Assembly: GCA_937916195.1 (NCBI GenBank)
Contig: CALFTO010000008.1
Span: forward strand, 14,220-78,219
DNA from: an uncultured Clostridia bacterium
GTDB taxonomy: Bacteria > Bacillota > Clostridia > Oscillospirales > Acutalibacteraceae
Length of the DNA: 64,000 bases
Reading direction: 5' to 3'
Part shown: piece after piece, positions 25,890 through 34,395 of the stretch
Numbering within the stretch: the first letter of the stretch is position 1
How the letters are laid out: each line of letters begins with the position of its first letter
Program-made: the position numbers and the translations under genes
The notes under the pieces: generated by a model
The model's input: only the letters and a program-made list of their open reading frames with translations
The model's database searches: none
What the model was told of the DNA's origin: nothing

Positions 25890-26831
25890 TTATGAGAATT
25901 TATTCAAAATTGTTTCTATGTTTTCTTCGGAATATTCAATTTCAGAAGAAAAAAGTCGAGCATATTCTGCTATATCGTTATATGTTAATTTGCTGAATTT
26001 ATTTAAATGATATTTGCACAATCTCTCAATTATTTTATAACTGAAAATAATAAAATTTGCTCGTTGTGGTAACCTTCCGTCATCTAAACAACCGCATAAA
26101 TGCCGATATGTAAAATATATTAGTAACTGTTCTGCAACTGTGTCAAAACATGATGGGAGAACGATATCAGTTAAATCGCTTGCAATTTTTAATTCATTTA
26201 AAACATCGGTCCACTTGTTATCAAGTCGTTCTAATTCAAGAAGAAAATCTACACTTATAGTTGGACTTTCTTCAATAAATTCAGTATTACAAAGCTTTAA
26301 GAATTTGTTTATTCGCTGATTAATCGTGATTTTTCTGTTCTGCAGTATTTCAAAAAGCTTATTTCTAAATTCAATAAAGGTCACGTCTTCTTGAATGTAA
26401 TCGTCTTTAATACCATCATCGTCAATGATTTCAAATGTAACCTTTTCGTTTTGACTTATAATCAATTCTGATGCCGCTTCACAACAAAGTCCCAGTCCGA
26501 TTTCAGTTGCACCGCCGTAAAAGTTACGAAATCTGGGGTGGTCATTACATATTTGACAAAGATAATCTTCACCTATATTTAAAATTATGTCACAGAGATT
26601 ATTTCCATTTAAAAATGGGCATCTCTCATTGCAGTCAAGTTGAAAACAGGCGATATCATCAGTAATCTCTATGTTTTCTTTTAACTTATTGCCGAAATCA
26701 CCTTGTATTTGCTTGTATTTTTCATGTGTCTCATTATCAATATCTATTTCCCAACCAATGCAACAACTGTGTTTGCATTTGTCAGCAATACATTTAAACT
26801 TTTTATAATAATTCGGTGCTATATATTTCAT
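25890..26831 (-). CDS. FliB-like lysine-N-methylase family protein
   Basis: 313 residues starting MKYIAPNYYKKFKCIADKC, with the cysteine-rich signature C-x4-C-x3-CCIGWEIDI and further cysteines in CFQLDCNERCPFL and CQICNDHPRFRNF. These are hallmarks of the FliB family, known for methylating flagellin lysines in Salmonella and thought to bind an iron-sulfur cluster through these cysteines. No flagellar gene is in the window, so the substrate here may be another surface protein. The frame extends to 26873, but the ATG at 26831 matches the family start. Ribosome binding site is weak (AGAGAAA). Confidence 0.75.
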   Translation of the reverse strand: MKYIAPNYYKKFKCIADKCKHSCCIGWEIDIDNETHEKYKQIQGDFGNKLKENIEITDDIACFQLDCNERCPFLNGNNLCDIILNIGEDYLCQICNDHPRFRNFYGGATEIGLGLCCEAASELIISQNEKVTFEIIDDDGIKDDYIQEDVTFIEFRNKLFEILQNRKITINQRINKFLKLCNTEFIEESPTISVDFLLELERLDNKWTDVLNELKIASDLTDIVLPSCFDTVAEQLLIYFTYRHLCGCLDDGRLPQRANFIIFSYKIIERLCKYHLNKFSKLTYNDIAEYARLFSSEIEYSEENIETILNKFS

Positions 26832-26926
26832 TATATTTCTCTTTTCGCTTTTTTTACAGAATAACATATACAAACTTATTTTTCAAATATTTTTACATAT
26901 AATAATCAAAAAAGGTTGTGAATATT

Positions 26927-27898
26927 ATGTGTACGGCAGTATCTTTTCAGTCAAAAGACCATTATTTCGGACGAAATCTTGATGTGGAGTGTTCGTACGG
27001 CGAAAAAATAGTTATTACTCCGCGAAAATACCCATTTAATTTCAGGTTTGAAAAATCAAGGGAAAATCATTATGCGATAATTGGTATGGGTATTGTTGCT
27101 GATAGTTATCCGCTTTATTTTGATGCTACAAATGAAAAAGGACTTTCAATGGCAGGGCTCAATTTTCCTGAAACCGCAGATTATGAAGAACCAACTGAAG
27201 ATAAGCATAATATCGGTGTGTTTGAGTTAATTCCATGGGTTTTAAGCAGTTGCTCAAGTGTTGATGAAGCAAAAGATTTATTACAAAAAACCAATATTGT
27301 TGCAATGGATTTTAATGAAGAATATCATTCAACACCGCTTCATTGGATGATTTCTGACCGTGATTATTCTATTACTGTCGAATGTGTTGAAAAGGGGCTT
27401 AAAATCTATTATAACCCTGTTCACGTGCTTACAAACAACCCTGAATTTCCAATGCAGATGTTTAATCTAAATAACTATATGAGCCTTACGAGAGAAGAAC
27501 CTGAAACTCGTTTTGCTGAGGGCTTTGATTTCTATAAATACAGCAGGGGAATGGGTACACTTGGTATGCCCGGTGATTTATCTTCAATGTCGCGTTTTGT
27601 AAGAGCATCGTTTACGCGACTTAATTCAGTATGCGGTGAAACAGAAAGTGAAAGTGTAAGTCAGTTTTTTCATATTCTTAATTCGGTGGCTCAGACAAGA
27701 GGCTGTGTGCGTGTTGAAGACAGTTTTGAAATTACTTCATACGCTTCTTGTTGCAATACGGATAAAGGAGTTTATTATTACAAAACCTATGAGAATAGTC
27801 AGATTTCTGCTGTGGATTTGCACCGAGAAAACCTTGACAGAAACGGGCTTATAATATATAATCTTGTCAATGAACAACAGGTAAATTATCAAAATTAA
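26927..27898 (+). CDS. Choloylglycine hydrolase family enzyme (probable bile salt hydrolase)
   Basis: N-terminal-nucleophile amidase of the C59 family, 323 residues. The start ATG at 26927 puts Cys at position 2, the nucleophile exposed after Met removal (MCTAVSF); the upstream GTG at 26918 would bury it, and AAAGG sits 11 bp before. Other active-site residues are present: Arg and Asp in FGRNLDVE, Asn in GLNFPETADY, Asn in LTNNPEFP, Arg in SRFVRASFTRL. The GLNFP pattern favours bile salt hydrolase over penicillin V acylase. No signal peptide: cytosolic. It would free taurine or glycine from bile salts, which suggests an intestinal host. Confidence 0.88.
   Translation: MCTAVSFQSKDHYFGRNLDVECSYGEKIVITPRKYPFNFRFEKSRENHYAIIGMGIVADSYPLYFDATNEKGLSMAGLNFPETADYEEPTEDKHNIGVFELIPWVLSSCSSVDEAKDLLQKTNIVAMDFNEEYHSTPLHWMISDRDYSITVECVEKGLKIYYNPVHVLTNNPEFPMQMFNLNNYMSLTREEPETRFAEGFDFYKYSRGMGTLGMPGDLSSMSRFVRASFTRLNSVCGETESESVSQFFHILNSVAQTRGCVRVEDSFEITSYASCCNTDKGVYYYKTYENSQISAVDLHRENLDRNGLIIYNLVNEQQVNYQN
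27834..27862 (+). promoter_or_regulatory. Consensus promoter for pnuC, inside the 3' end of the bile salt hydrolase gene
   Basis: TTGACA (27834-27839), 17-bp spacer, TATAAT (27857-27862): a perfect match to the sigma-A consensus, lying in the coding sequence. Transcription would start near 27869 and yield a leader of about 134 bases. Confidence 0.75.
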
Positions 27899-27910
27899 AA
27901 ATATACAACT

Positions 27911-27992
27911 GCCACCGGGTAGTGTGATGCAAGGCATCCGCTTGATATGTCGTTAGGTCTTAGAAGATGTATCAAACGGGTGTTATTTTTTT
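27911..27992 (+). ncRNA. Structured leader of pnuC, candidate NAD+-related riboswitch
   Basis: The untranslated leader contains a small hairpin GATGC-AAG-GCATC (27926-27938) and a long stem CCGCTTGATA (27938-27947) with TATCAAACGG (27970-27979), one C-A mismatch, followed by GTGTTATTTTTTT. CACC (27913-27916) could instead pair with GGTG (27979-27982), giving exclusive folds. Position before a nicotinamide riboside transporter resembles NAD+-II (pnuC motif) riboswitches, but I cannot confirm the consensus from memory. The T run suggests terminator-type control; the ribosome binding site GAGGTG follows directly. Confidence 0.5.
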
Positions 27993-28002
27993 GAGGTGTA
28001 TT

Positions 28003-28692
28003 ATGAAGAGACTTTTTAATTATTTTACGAAATTTGAGATATGCTTATGGACTGCGTCAGTGTCGCTAATTCTGTTATCCTTTTGTATATTCGACAAAGA
28101 AAATTATCTTACACTTATAGCATCAATTATCGGAGCAACCTTTTTAATTTTTAACGCAAAAGGTAATCCCATAGGTCAGTTTTTAACAATTGTTTTCAGT
28201 ATTCTTTACGGAATAATCTCATATAGCTTTTCATATTACGGTGAAATGATTACATATTTAGGAATGACAATGCCGATGGCTCTTTTTGCATTGATTTCTT
28301 GGCTTAAAAATCCTTATCAAAAAGGTAAAGCAGAAGTTAAAGTGAATAGATTGTCAAAAAAAGAAATTTTGTTTATGCTTGTGCTCACATTAATAGTAAC
28401 ATTTGTGTTTTATTTTATTTTAGAGTATTTCAATACGGCAAATATAATACCAAGCACTATCTCAGTTACAACAAGCTTTTTGGCTGTTTATCTTACATTC
28501 AGAAGAAGCCCATATTTTGCATTGGCTTACGCAATGAATGATTTGGTATTAATTATATTGTGGGTATTGGCAACCAAAACTCAAATATCGTATTTGTCGG
28601 TAGTTATTTGTTTCGCAGTGTTTTTTGTAAATGATATGTATGGTTTTATAAACTGGAAAAAGATAGAAAAAAGACAAAATAATAAAATGTAG
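28003..28692 (+). CDS. pnuC: Nicotinamide riboside transporter PnuC
   Basis: 229-residue membrane protein with about seven hydrophobic segments, beginning MKRLFNYFTKFEICLW and containing GNPIGQFLTIVFSILYGII and a late NDLVLIILWVLA, both typical of PnuC, a facilitator that imports nicotinamide riboside for NAD synthesis. The frame opens at 27967 inside the leader, but GAGGTG at 27993-27998 sets the ATG at 28003. A leader RNA and its own promoter indicate regulation by NAD status. Other NAD genes in the window are pncC and nadE. Confidence 0.9.
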   Translation: MKRLFNYFTKFEICLWTASVSLILLSFCIFDKENYLTLIASIIGATFLIFNAKGNPIGQFLTIVFSILYGIISYSFSYYGEMITYLGMTMPMALFALISWLKNPYQKGKAEVKVNRLSKKEILFMLVLTLIVTFVFYFILEYFNTANIIPSTISVTTSFLAVYLTFRRSPYFALAYAMNDLVLIILWVLATKTQISYLSVVICFAVFFVNDMYGFINWKKIEKRQNNKM

Positions 28693-28695
28693 AAC

Positions 28696-28726
28696 AAAAC
28701 CGATGTCAGCGAATGGCATCGGTTTT
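28696..28726 (+). terminator. Intrinsic terminator after pnuC
   Basis: AAAACCGATG and CATCGGTTTT form a stem around TCAGCGAATGG, ending in T4; located immediately after the pnuC stop. Confidence 0.8.
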
Positions 28727-28747
28727 GCTATTGCTTAAAGACTTAAT

Positions 28748-29086
28748 TTAGTTTCCCATATCTCTGCCCGCGTTAGATGCTGCTTCACCAATACCGCCGA
28801 TTGCGTCGCCTGCGGCATTGCCTACATCACCAATAGCATCACCTACATTGCTTGCAGCATTTCCAAGGTCATCACCGACTTCACCCATGGCATTTCCGTT
28901 GTTGCCATTATTTCTGTCGTTGTTATTATTGTTATTGTTGTCGTCGTTGCCTCTTGTAGTGCTTGTGGTTGTTGATGTGCTTGAGCTTGTGTCACTTACT
29001 TTGCCGTCTTCTGCATCTGTGCAACCAACAAGTAATACACAAAGAAGTGCTGTCACCATAACCAAAACTATAGCTGCTTTTTTCAT
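28748..29086 (-). CDS. Small low-complexity lipoprotein
   Basis: 112 residues: signal peptide with lipobox LLVGC, a Ser/Thr linker, an Asn/Asp run, and a tail of Gly/Ala/Asn repeats of the form GDAIGDVGNAAGDAIGG. No known domain. The strong AGGAGGGATAATT before the ATG and a clear lipobox argue that it is translated. The tail resembles alternating-glycine repeats seen in spore or envelope lipoproteins next to germination genes, but this is only a resemblance. Followed upstream on the same strand by ypeB. Confidence 0.7.
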   Translation of the reverse strand: MKKAAIVLVMVTALLCVLLVGCTDAEDGKVSDTSSSTSTTTSTTRGNDDNNNNNNNDRNNGNNGNAMGEVGDDLGNAASNVGDAIGDVGNAAGDAIGGIGEAASNAGRDMGN

Positions 29087-29143
29087 AATTATCCCTCCTT
29101 AAATAGTGGTGTTATTATTATTTCTCACGAGTGACGGTTTATA

Positions 29144-30490
29144 CTATTTTGTAAGCACACCACCGTCGCTGTAAAGCAAAATAAGAATGTTGTCCTCTTC
29201 ACCGGTTTCACAATCGACATAGACAAGCAATTCTTGTCCCTCATCGGTTTTACAATGAATTTCATAACAATACTTCTCTGTCTGCCAATCAGTTGGAATT
29301 ATACAAAGCTGAGTGTCAATAATCTCAAGATATCCGTTGAGCGTGGCTTCTGCCTGTGCACGATTAATTTTTGCTTTGAGTGAGTCACGTTTTTGATGAT
29401 TGTAAATGTATCCGGTTGCGTCAAAAGACATAATCTCACCATTTGAAAGGTTAACACTTACTTTTATAAGGTCAGGATAAAGTGTCACACCATTTTCTGT
29501 TGCGGCAAAGTTAACCGTGCAAATACCATCGTCGGCAAAATAATAGCTTTCACGCATATTTTCATAACCGATTTTTGATAGATATCTTTTAGCGTTTTGA
29601 ACTGCTTCTTTGTATTCAAGCTGAATTTCACCTGCAAAGCTTGAATTAATCATATACAAAGGCTTGCCGCCGATTTTGGTAATTGCAACGGTGCAGTCTT
29701 CTCCTTGAAAAACATAGCAGGGAATATCGCCATTTTCATCATAAGCATATTCAAGACTTTCTGCTTCTGCCATACAAACTTCTTTTGCAACTTCTAATGC
29801 TTGATTTTCGCTTATTTCTTCAAGTCCCTCAAGAAATCTTGGCTCTCCCTGGTCAATATGGTCAGAAAACGGACCATCATATATAAGCGATGGTAAATCT
29901 GTCATTGCCTGCTCTGCATCATCAAGACTTTTACTTAATGTGCTTAACTCAGTGTTTTCTTGGGGTAGGGTAGAGTTGTAATCATCAAAACTGAAGCTAC
30001 CATTTTGCAAGTCAAAACACATTTTACTTACTTGTTCATTTAACGAAATACAATAGTTCTTAAGCTCTTTAAGTTGTTCTCTTTCACTGTTAGTAAGCTC
30101 TTGACCCATAGCACTTTTCCGCTGAAGAGACATTACAAACTCGCCGATTTGCGATAAAAATTTGTAAGTGTTATTTAGTGAAATATTTTCTGCTGGCAGT
30201 ATTGAAAGGCTTGTTTTTGCGGACGATGCCTCACGCCACAAATCTGAACCTAACTCTGAAAGCATTGTGGGTGTGCTTACATAAACTGTTTTTTCAAGAT
30301 TTGTTGAAATATTGTTAAGACATTCTTCAAGTGAAAGTAACGCCATTTGCTTTGTAACAAGTGCTTCCCGTTCATATTTTTGAGCCCTTACAGTTTGCAC
30401 AATACTGAAAATTCCCAACACAGTAATAACTGTACCAACGTAAAGCCCAAGTCTGATTTTCGCCCGACGGGACATATGTTTTTGTTCCAT
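29144..30490 (-). CDS. ypeB: Germination protein YpeB
   Basis: Spore protein needed for stability and localisation of the cortex-lytic enzyme SleB. 448 residues: N-terminal membrane anchor (~14-33), helical N-domain, the family signature PSLIYDGPFSDHI (~residue 205), then PepSY-like repeats (ISENQALEVAKEVC; YKEAVQNAKRYLSK; AEATLNGYLEII). GGGAG lies 9 bp before the ATG. sleB, normally the adjacent partner, is absent, so SleB or another lytic enzyme must be elsewhere. A sporulation-type promoter is proposed at 30529-30558. Confidence 0.9.
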   Translation of the reverse strand: MEQKHMSRRAKIRLGLYVGTVITVLGIFSIVQTVRAQKYEREALVTKQMALLSLEECLNNISTNLEKTVYVSTPTMLSELGSDLWREASSAKTSLSILPAENISLNNTYKFLSQIGEFVMSLQRKSAMGQELTNSEREQLKELKNYCISLNEQVSKMCFDLQNGSFSFDDYNSTLPQENTELSTLSKSLDDAEQAMTDLPSLIYDGPFSDHIDQGEPRFLEGLEEISENQALEVAKEVCMAEAESLEYAYDENGDIPCYVFQGEDCTVAITKIGGKPLYMINSSFAGEIQLEYKEAVQNAKRYLSKIGYENMRESYYFADDGICTVNFAATENGVTLYPDLIKVSVNLSNGEIMSFDATGYIYNHQKRDSLKAKINRAQAEATLNGYLEIIDTQLCIIPTDWQTEKYCYEIHCKTDEGQELLVYVDCETGEEDNILILLYSDGGVLTK

Positions 30491-30528
30491 TTCTTACGCT
30501 CCCTTATTCTCGCGAAGTGTTTTGCGAA

Positions 30529-30558
30529 TATTATTAACAAAAAATTCAAAAATATGCA
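30529..30558 (-). promoter_or_regulatory. Possible sigma-G type promoter of ypeB
   Basis: On the minus strand, TGCATA (30558-30553) and AATAATA (30535-30529) are 17 bp apart, close to the forespore sigma-G pattern (GHATR, CATNHTA) with one mismatch in the -10. It lies 39 bp from the ypeB ATG. Confidence 0.4.
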
Positions 30559-30579
30559 GTAAAAAACTCGTTTTTTTAT

Positions 30580-30608
30580 TTGCCAAACAGTGTATTTTGT
30601 AGTATAAT
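30580..30608 (+). promoter_or_regulatory. Sigma-A type promoter of the desulfurase-thiI run
   Basis: TTGCCA (30580-30585) and TATAAT (30603-30608) with a 17-bp spacer, 39 bp before the GTG start. No intrinsic terminator is seen until after rnpB, so the run may be long. Confidence 0.75.
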
Positions 30609-30646
30609 GTATTTTGATTTAATATGCAGAATGGGAGAGAAGTGTC

Positions 30647-31774
30647 GTGTGCGTTTATCTTGATAACAGTGCAACTACAAAGCCTTGTGATGTGGCAGTG
30701 AAAAAAGCACTTGAAATGTGCAGCGAGAACTTTGGTAACCCGTCTTCTCTTCATATGGGTGGCTTTAATGCCAAGAAAGAATTGGATAGTGCTCGTAACT
30801 CAATCTCAAGGTTTCTTTCTTGTAGTGATAATGAAATCTTTTTCACACCAAGCGGAACAATTGCCAATTATACCGCCATTATAGGTACAGCACGCACAAA
30901 GAAAAGAGAAGGCAAAAAAATCATAACCACACTTTTGGAACACCCAAGCGTATTAAAGAATTTTGAACTTTTAGCTGAACAAGGATTTGATACAGTATAT
31001 TTAAAGCCCAACAAAGACGGAAAAATTGACCTTGAAGAATTTTCAAATGCCGTTGATGAAAACACAATTCTTGTAAGCGTTATGGCAGTTAACAATGAGG
31101 TTGGCTCAATTCAGGATATTGATAAAATCAAAGGAATAATCCGCGATAAAAAATCAAAGGCATATTTCCATTGTGATGCAGTTCAAGCATTTGGTAAGAT
31201 ACCGTTAAAGCCCAAAAAAATGGGCATTGATTTAATGAGTATGAGCGCTCATAAAATTCACGGTCTTAAGGGTGCGGGTGCACTTTATGTGAACAGTTCA
31301 ATTCGTCTTATGCCTGCAATCCTCGGTGGTGGGCAAGAAAACGGACTTGTTTCAGGTACAGAGGCAATGCCTGCAATATGTGCTTTTGCTGCAGCAGTTA
31401 ATGATATCGGCAATGTAGAAAGAAATCTGAATACAGTTAGTGAAGTAAAAGAATATTTTATTAATAAAATCAGTGAATTAGATAGAGTTTATGTGAATTC
31501 ACCGGAAAACGCATTACCATATATAATCAATATCTCTGTTGAGGGAGTTCCCTCGCAGGTAATGCTCAATTCACTTTCATCAATGGGTATTTATGTTTCT
31601 GCAGGCTCAGCCTGTGCAAAAGGACACCGAAGTGACGTGCTTACGGCAATGGGAATAGAGCCCAAAAGAATTGACAGCGCAATCCGCATAAGCTTGTCAA
31701 AAACTACCACAACAAAAGATATGGATTTGTTGTATAATGGAATAGTTGAAACCATAAAACGCGTTAGGAGATAA
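30647..31774 (+). CDS. Cysteine desulfurase (NifS/IscS family)
   Basis: PLP enzyme that takes sulfur from cysteine as a persulfide. 375 residues: YLDNSATTKP at the N-terminus, NFGNPSSLH, catalytic His in TLLEHPSV, the PLP lysine in SMSAHKIHGLKGAG, and the sulfur-carrying Cys in SAGSACAKGHRS. GTG start at 30647 with GGGAG 9 bp upstream. It abuts thiI (2-bp gap), as in the NifZ-ThiI pair of Bacillus subtilis, so its sulfur is probably destined for 4-thiouridine in tRNA rather than general iron-sulfur assembly. Confidence 0.93.
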   Translation: MCVYLDNSATTKPCDVAVKKALEMCSENFGNPSSLHMGGFNAKKELDSARNSISRFLSCSDNEIFFTPSGTIANYTAIIGTARTKKREGKKIITTLLEHPSVLKNFELLAEQGFDTVYLKPNKDGKIDLEEFSNAVDENTILVSVMAVNNEVGSIQDIDKIKGIIRDKKSKAYFHCDAVQAFGKIPLKPKKMGIDLMSMSAHKIHGLKGAGALYVNSSIRLMPAILGGGQENGLVSGTEAMPAICAFAAAVNDIGNVERNLNTVSEVKEYFINKISELDRVYVNSPENALPYIINISVEGVPSQVMLNSLSSMGIYVSAGSACAKGHRSDVLTAMGIEPKRIDSAIRISLSKTTTTKDMDLLYNGIVETIKRVRR

Positions 31775-31776
31775 AA

Positions 31777-32949
31777 ATGAAAGAAATCATACTTATAAAG
31801 AACGGTGAGTTAGCACTTAAAGGTCTTAATCGTTCAACCTTTGAAGATATATTGATTAAAAATATTCGCCGTAGAATTAAACCGCTTGGCGAGTTTGAAT
31901 ACAGAAAAGAGCAGTCAACTGTTACTGTAATTCCAATGGATGATTACATTGATATGGATGAGGTAAGCGAGCGAATTGGTCACGTTTTCGGTATTGCCGC
32001 TTATTCAAGAGCCTTGCAGGTTGAAAAGGATATGACAGAAATTCTCGAAAATGCACCTGATTATCTTGCTGAGCAGTTGAAAAATGCTAAAACTTTTAAG
32101 GTTGAGGGCAAGCGTTCTGACAAAAAATTCCCGTTGACCTCACCGCAGATTTCTGCTGAGGTTGGCGGTGCAATCCTTTCAAAATTTCCTCATCTCAGGG
32201 TTGATGTTAAAAATCCCGACATTCTTGTAACTATTGAAATCCGCGAAAAATTTGCATTTATCCGCGGTAATCAGACTAAAGGTGCAGGCGGAATGCCCAC
32301 AGGCACAGCTGGCAAATCTGCAATTCTTATTTCGGGCGGAATTGATAGTCCCGTAGCCGCATATATGATGGCAAAGAGAGGACTTTCACTCACTGCAATT
32401 CACTTTGCATCACCACCGTATACTTCGCCTCAATCAGAAGAAAAAGTGCATAATCTTCTTCGTAAGGTTTCAAAATATAGCGGTAATATCTGCTTGTTTA
32501 CAGTTGGATTTACCGAAATTCAAGAGGCTATTCGTGATAATTGCCCCGAAGATTTGTTTACACTTGTTATGCGCCGCTTTATGATGCGCATTTCACAGCG
32601 TATTGCTGAAAAAGAGGATTGTAAGGCACTTATAACAGGCGAAAGTCTTGGTCAGGTAGCAAGCCAAACACTCAATGCTCTTGCTTGTACCGATGCAGTT
32701 TGTGAAATGCCCGTATTTCGTCCTTTGATTGGTCTTGATAAGGACGAAATTATCAAAGTTTCAAGAAAAATTGATACCTTTGATATTTCAATTGAGCCTT
32801 ATGAGGATTGTTGTACAGTATTTACCCCTAAGCACCCCAAAACTAAGCCACAGATTTCAATTCTTGAAAACGCAGAAAAGGCTTTGGATGTTGAAGCGCT
32901 TATTGAAAGAGCAATTGAAAATACAACAATCAAAAATATTTGTTTTTAA
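31777..32949 (+). CDS. thiI: tRNA 4-thiouridine synthase ThiI
   Basis: Adenylates U8 of tRNA and installs sulfur from the partner desulfurase. 390 residues: N-terminal ferredoxin-like region, THUMP domain (~60-165), and the PP-loop ATP pyrophosphatase signature LISGGIDSPVA, followed by AIHFASPPYTSP and the reactive-Cys region in PYEDCCTVF. No C-terminal rhodanese domain, as in most Bacillota, so sulfur comes directly from the upstream desulfurase. Starts 2 bp after it. Confidence 0.95.
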   Translation: MKEIILIKNGELALKGLNRSTFEDILIKNIRRRIKPLGEFEYRKEQSTVTVIPMDDYIDMDEVSERIGHVFGIAAYSRALQVEKDMTEILENAPDYLAEQLKNAKTFKVEGKRSDKKFPLTSPQISAEVGGAILSKFPHLRVDVKNPDILVTIEIREKFAFIRGNQTKGAGGMPTGTAGKSAILISGGIDSPVAAYMMAKRGLSLTAIHFASPPYTSPQSEEKVHNLLRKVSKYSGNICLFTVGFTEIQEAIRDNCPEDLFTLVMRRFMMRISQRIAEKEDCKALITGESLGQVASQTLNALACTDAVCEMPVFRPLIGLDKDEIIKVSRKIDTFDISIEPYEDCCTVFTPKHPKTKPQISILENAEKALDVEALIERAIENTTIKNICF

Positions 32950-32960
32950 GGTAGAGTAAA

Positions 32961-33440
32961 ATGACACTTGAAGAAAAAACCGTAAAAGTTTTAAAAGAAA
33001 AAAACTTGGTAATGGCTTGCGCAGAGTCCTGCACAGGCGGATTAATTGCGAAAAGAGTTACTGACGTAAGCGGTTCTTCATCTGTGTTTAATTGCGGAAT
33101 TGTAAGCTATAGCAATGAGATTAAAGAAAAAGTGCTCGGTGTAAAACACGAAACTCTTGAAATCTATGGCGCAGTAAGTGAACAGACTGTTCGTGAAATG
33201 GTGGCAGGAGTGCTTAAAATTTCGGGTGCTGATGTTGCAGTTGCTGTTTCAGGTATTGCAGGACCTTTGTCCGATAATACATCAAAGCCCGTTGGTCTTA
33301 TTTGGCTTGCAGTTTCAGACAGCAAAACAACTGACGTAAAGTGTCTTAATAATAACTTTACCGATGATATTAGAAATAACAATCGCATTAGTGCTTCTGA
33401 TGAGGCTTTAAAGCTGATTTTACAAAAGGCAGGTGAATAA
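32961..33440 (+). CDS. pncC: Stand-alone nicotinamide-nucleotide amidohydrolase (CinA C-terminal domain)
   Basis: Deamidates nicotinamide mononucleotide in pyridine nucleotide salvage. The 159 residues hold only the CinA C-terminal domain: MACAESCTGGLIAKRVTDV, FNCGIVSYSNEIK, the family triad elements Ser and Lys in these motifs, IYGAVSEQTVREMV and VSGIAGPLSDNTSKPVGLI. The N-terminal CinA domain is missing; a degenerate relative appears fused to SpoIID three genes downstream. AAGGTAGAG-type binding site before the ATG. Its stop is 2 bp before the next start. Confidence 0.9.
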   Translation: MTLEEKTVKVLKEKNLVMACAESCTGGLIAKRVTDVSGSSSVFNCGIVSYSNEIKEKVLGVKHETLEIYGAVSEQTVREMVAGVLKISGADVAVAVSGIAGPLSDNTSKPVGLIWLAVSDSKTTDVKCLNNNFTDDIRNNNRISASDEALKLILQKAGE

Positions 33441-33441
33441 T

Positions 33442-34395
33442 TTGGCAAATGATAAAAAAAGAATAGGCAAGGGCAGAGCCCTTCTTTTAGCAATCTGTAT
33501 TATTATCTTTCTTTTTTCTGCCTCTCTCGTTATTAAACATTTTGTGGAAATTAATAATAATAAAAGAGGCTATGAAGACCTTGCAGGTCTTGTAAACAAT
33601 ACAACGTTAGATAATGGTGAGAGCGAAGACGAGCCGGTGCCTGATTATTCTCCGTTGATTGAACAAAACCGCGATTTTGTGGGTCAGATTATAGTGCCTA
33701 ACACATCAATCAATCATCCCGTTGTGCAATATGCAGATAATGATTATTATCTTGACCATAGTTTTGAAAAGAAATATGATTATCGCGGGGCAATCTTCAT
33801 GGATTACCGAAACGATGCTGTAAATCTTGATTCTAACACAATTATTTACGGCCATAATGCATATGACACAACAATGTTTTCAGAGCTTGTTAAATACGAG
33901 GATATTGAATTCTATAAAAAATCACCGATAATAGAGTTTAATACTCTTGAAGCTAATTATAAATGGAAGATTTATGGTGTGTTTATAACAAATGCTACTG
34001 CAAGCGAAGATAATGGTTATATCTTCAATTATATATATCCGTATATGGACGGCGAGAATTTTGACGGATTTATCGAAGAGGTCAATAAGCGCAGACTTTA
34101 CACAACCGATGTTGATATAACTGACGACGATAAAATGCTTGTTTTGTCAACTTGTGTTCGTACACTTGACCTTAAGAATAAATACGGTAAAACGACATAT
34201 CGTGCAAATGCAAGATTAGTAGTTCTTGCCCGTATGGTACGTGACGGCGAAAGTTTTGAGGTTAATGTGGATAACGCAAAAGCAAACGAAAATCCTAAAT
34301 ATCCACAGCTTTGGTATGATAAGCATGGCTTGAAAAACCCTTATAAAAATGACGAAAAATGGTATCCTCAGGAGGTAGTACAAGATGAACAATAA
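33442..34395 (+). CDS. Class B sortase
   Basis: Membrane-anchored transpeptidase that joins surface proteins to peptidoglycan or each other. 317 residues from TTG 33442, which has AGGTG 6 bp upstream; GTG 33433 is an alternative but too near its binding site. One N-terminal membrane helix (~12-34), then the sortase barrel with catalytic His in TIIYGHNAYDTTMF, Cys in LVLSTCVRTL and Arg in RANARLVVLA. The end PKYPQLWYDKHGLKNPYK recurs in the next gene and lies outside the usual fold. The downstream sortase starts 11 bp inside this gene. Confidence 0.9.
   Translation: MANDKKRIGKGRALLLAICIIIFLFSASLVIKHFVEINNNKRGYEDLAGLVNNTTLDNGESEDEPVPDYSPLIEQNRDFVGQIIVPNTSINHPVVQYADNDYYLDHSFEKKYDYRGAIFMDYRNDAVNLDSNTIIYGHNAYDTTMFSELVKYEDIEFYKKSPIIEFNTLEANYKWKIYGVFITNATASEDNGYIFNYIYPYMDGENFDGFIEEVNKRRLYTTDVDITDDDKMLVLSTCVRTLDLKNKYGKTTYRANARLVVLARMVRDGESFEVNVDNAKANENPKYPQLWYDKHGLKNPYKNDEKWYPQEVVQDEQ

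Noticed and set aside
26927..27898. Penicillin V acylase
   Set aside because: The substrate-pocket pattern GLNFP and LTNNP favours bile salt hydrolase, though substrate choice is not proven.
32961..33440. Full-length CinA
   Set aside because: Only the C-terminal amidohydrolase domain is present in this gene.
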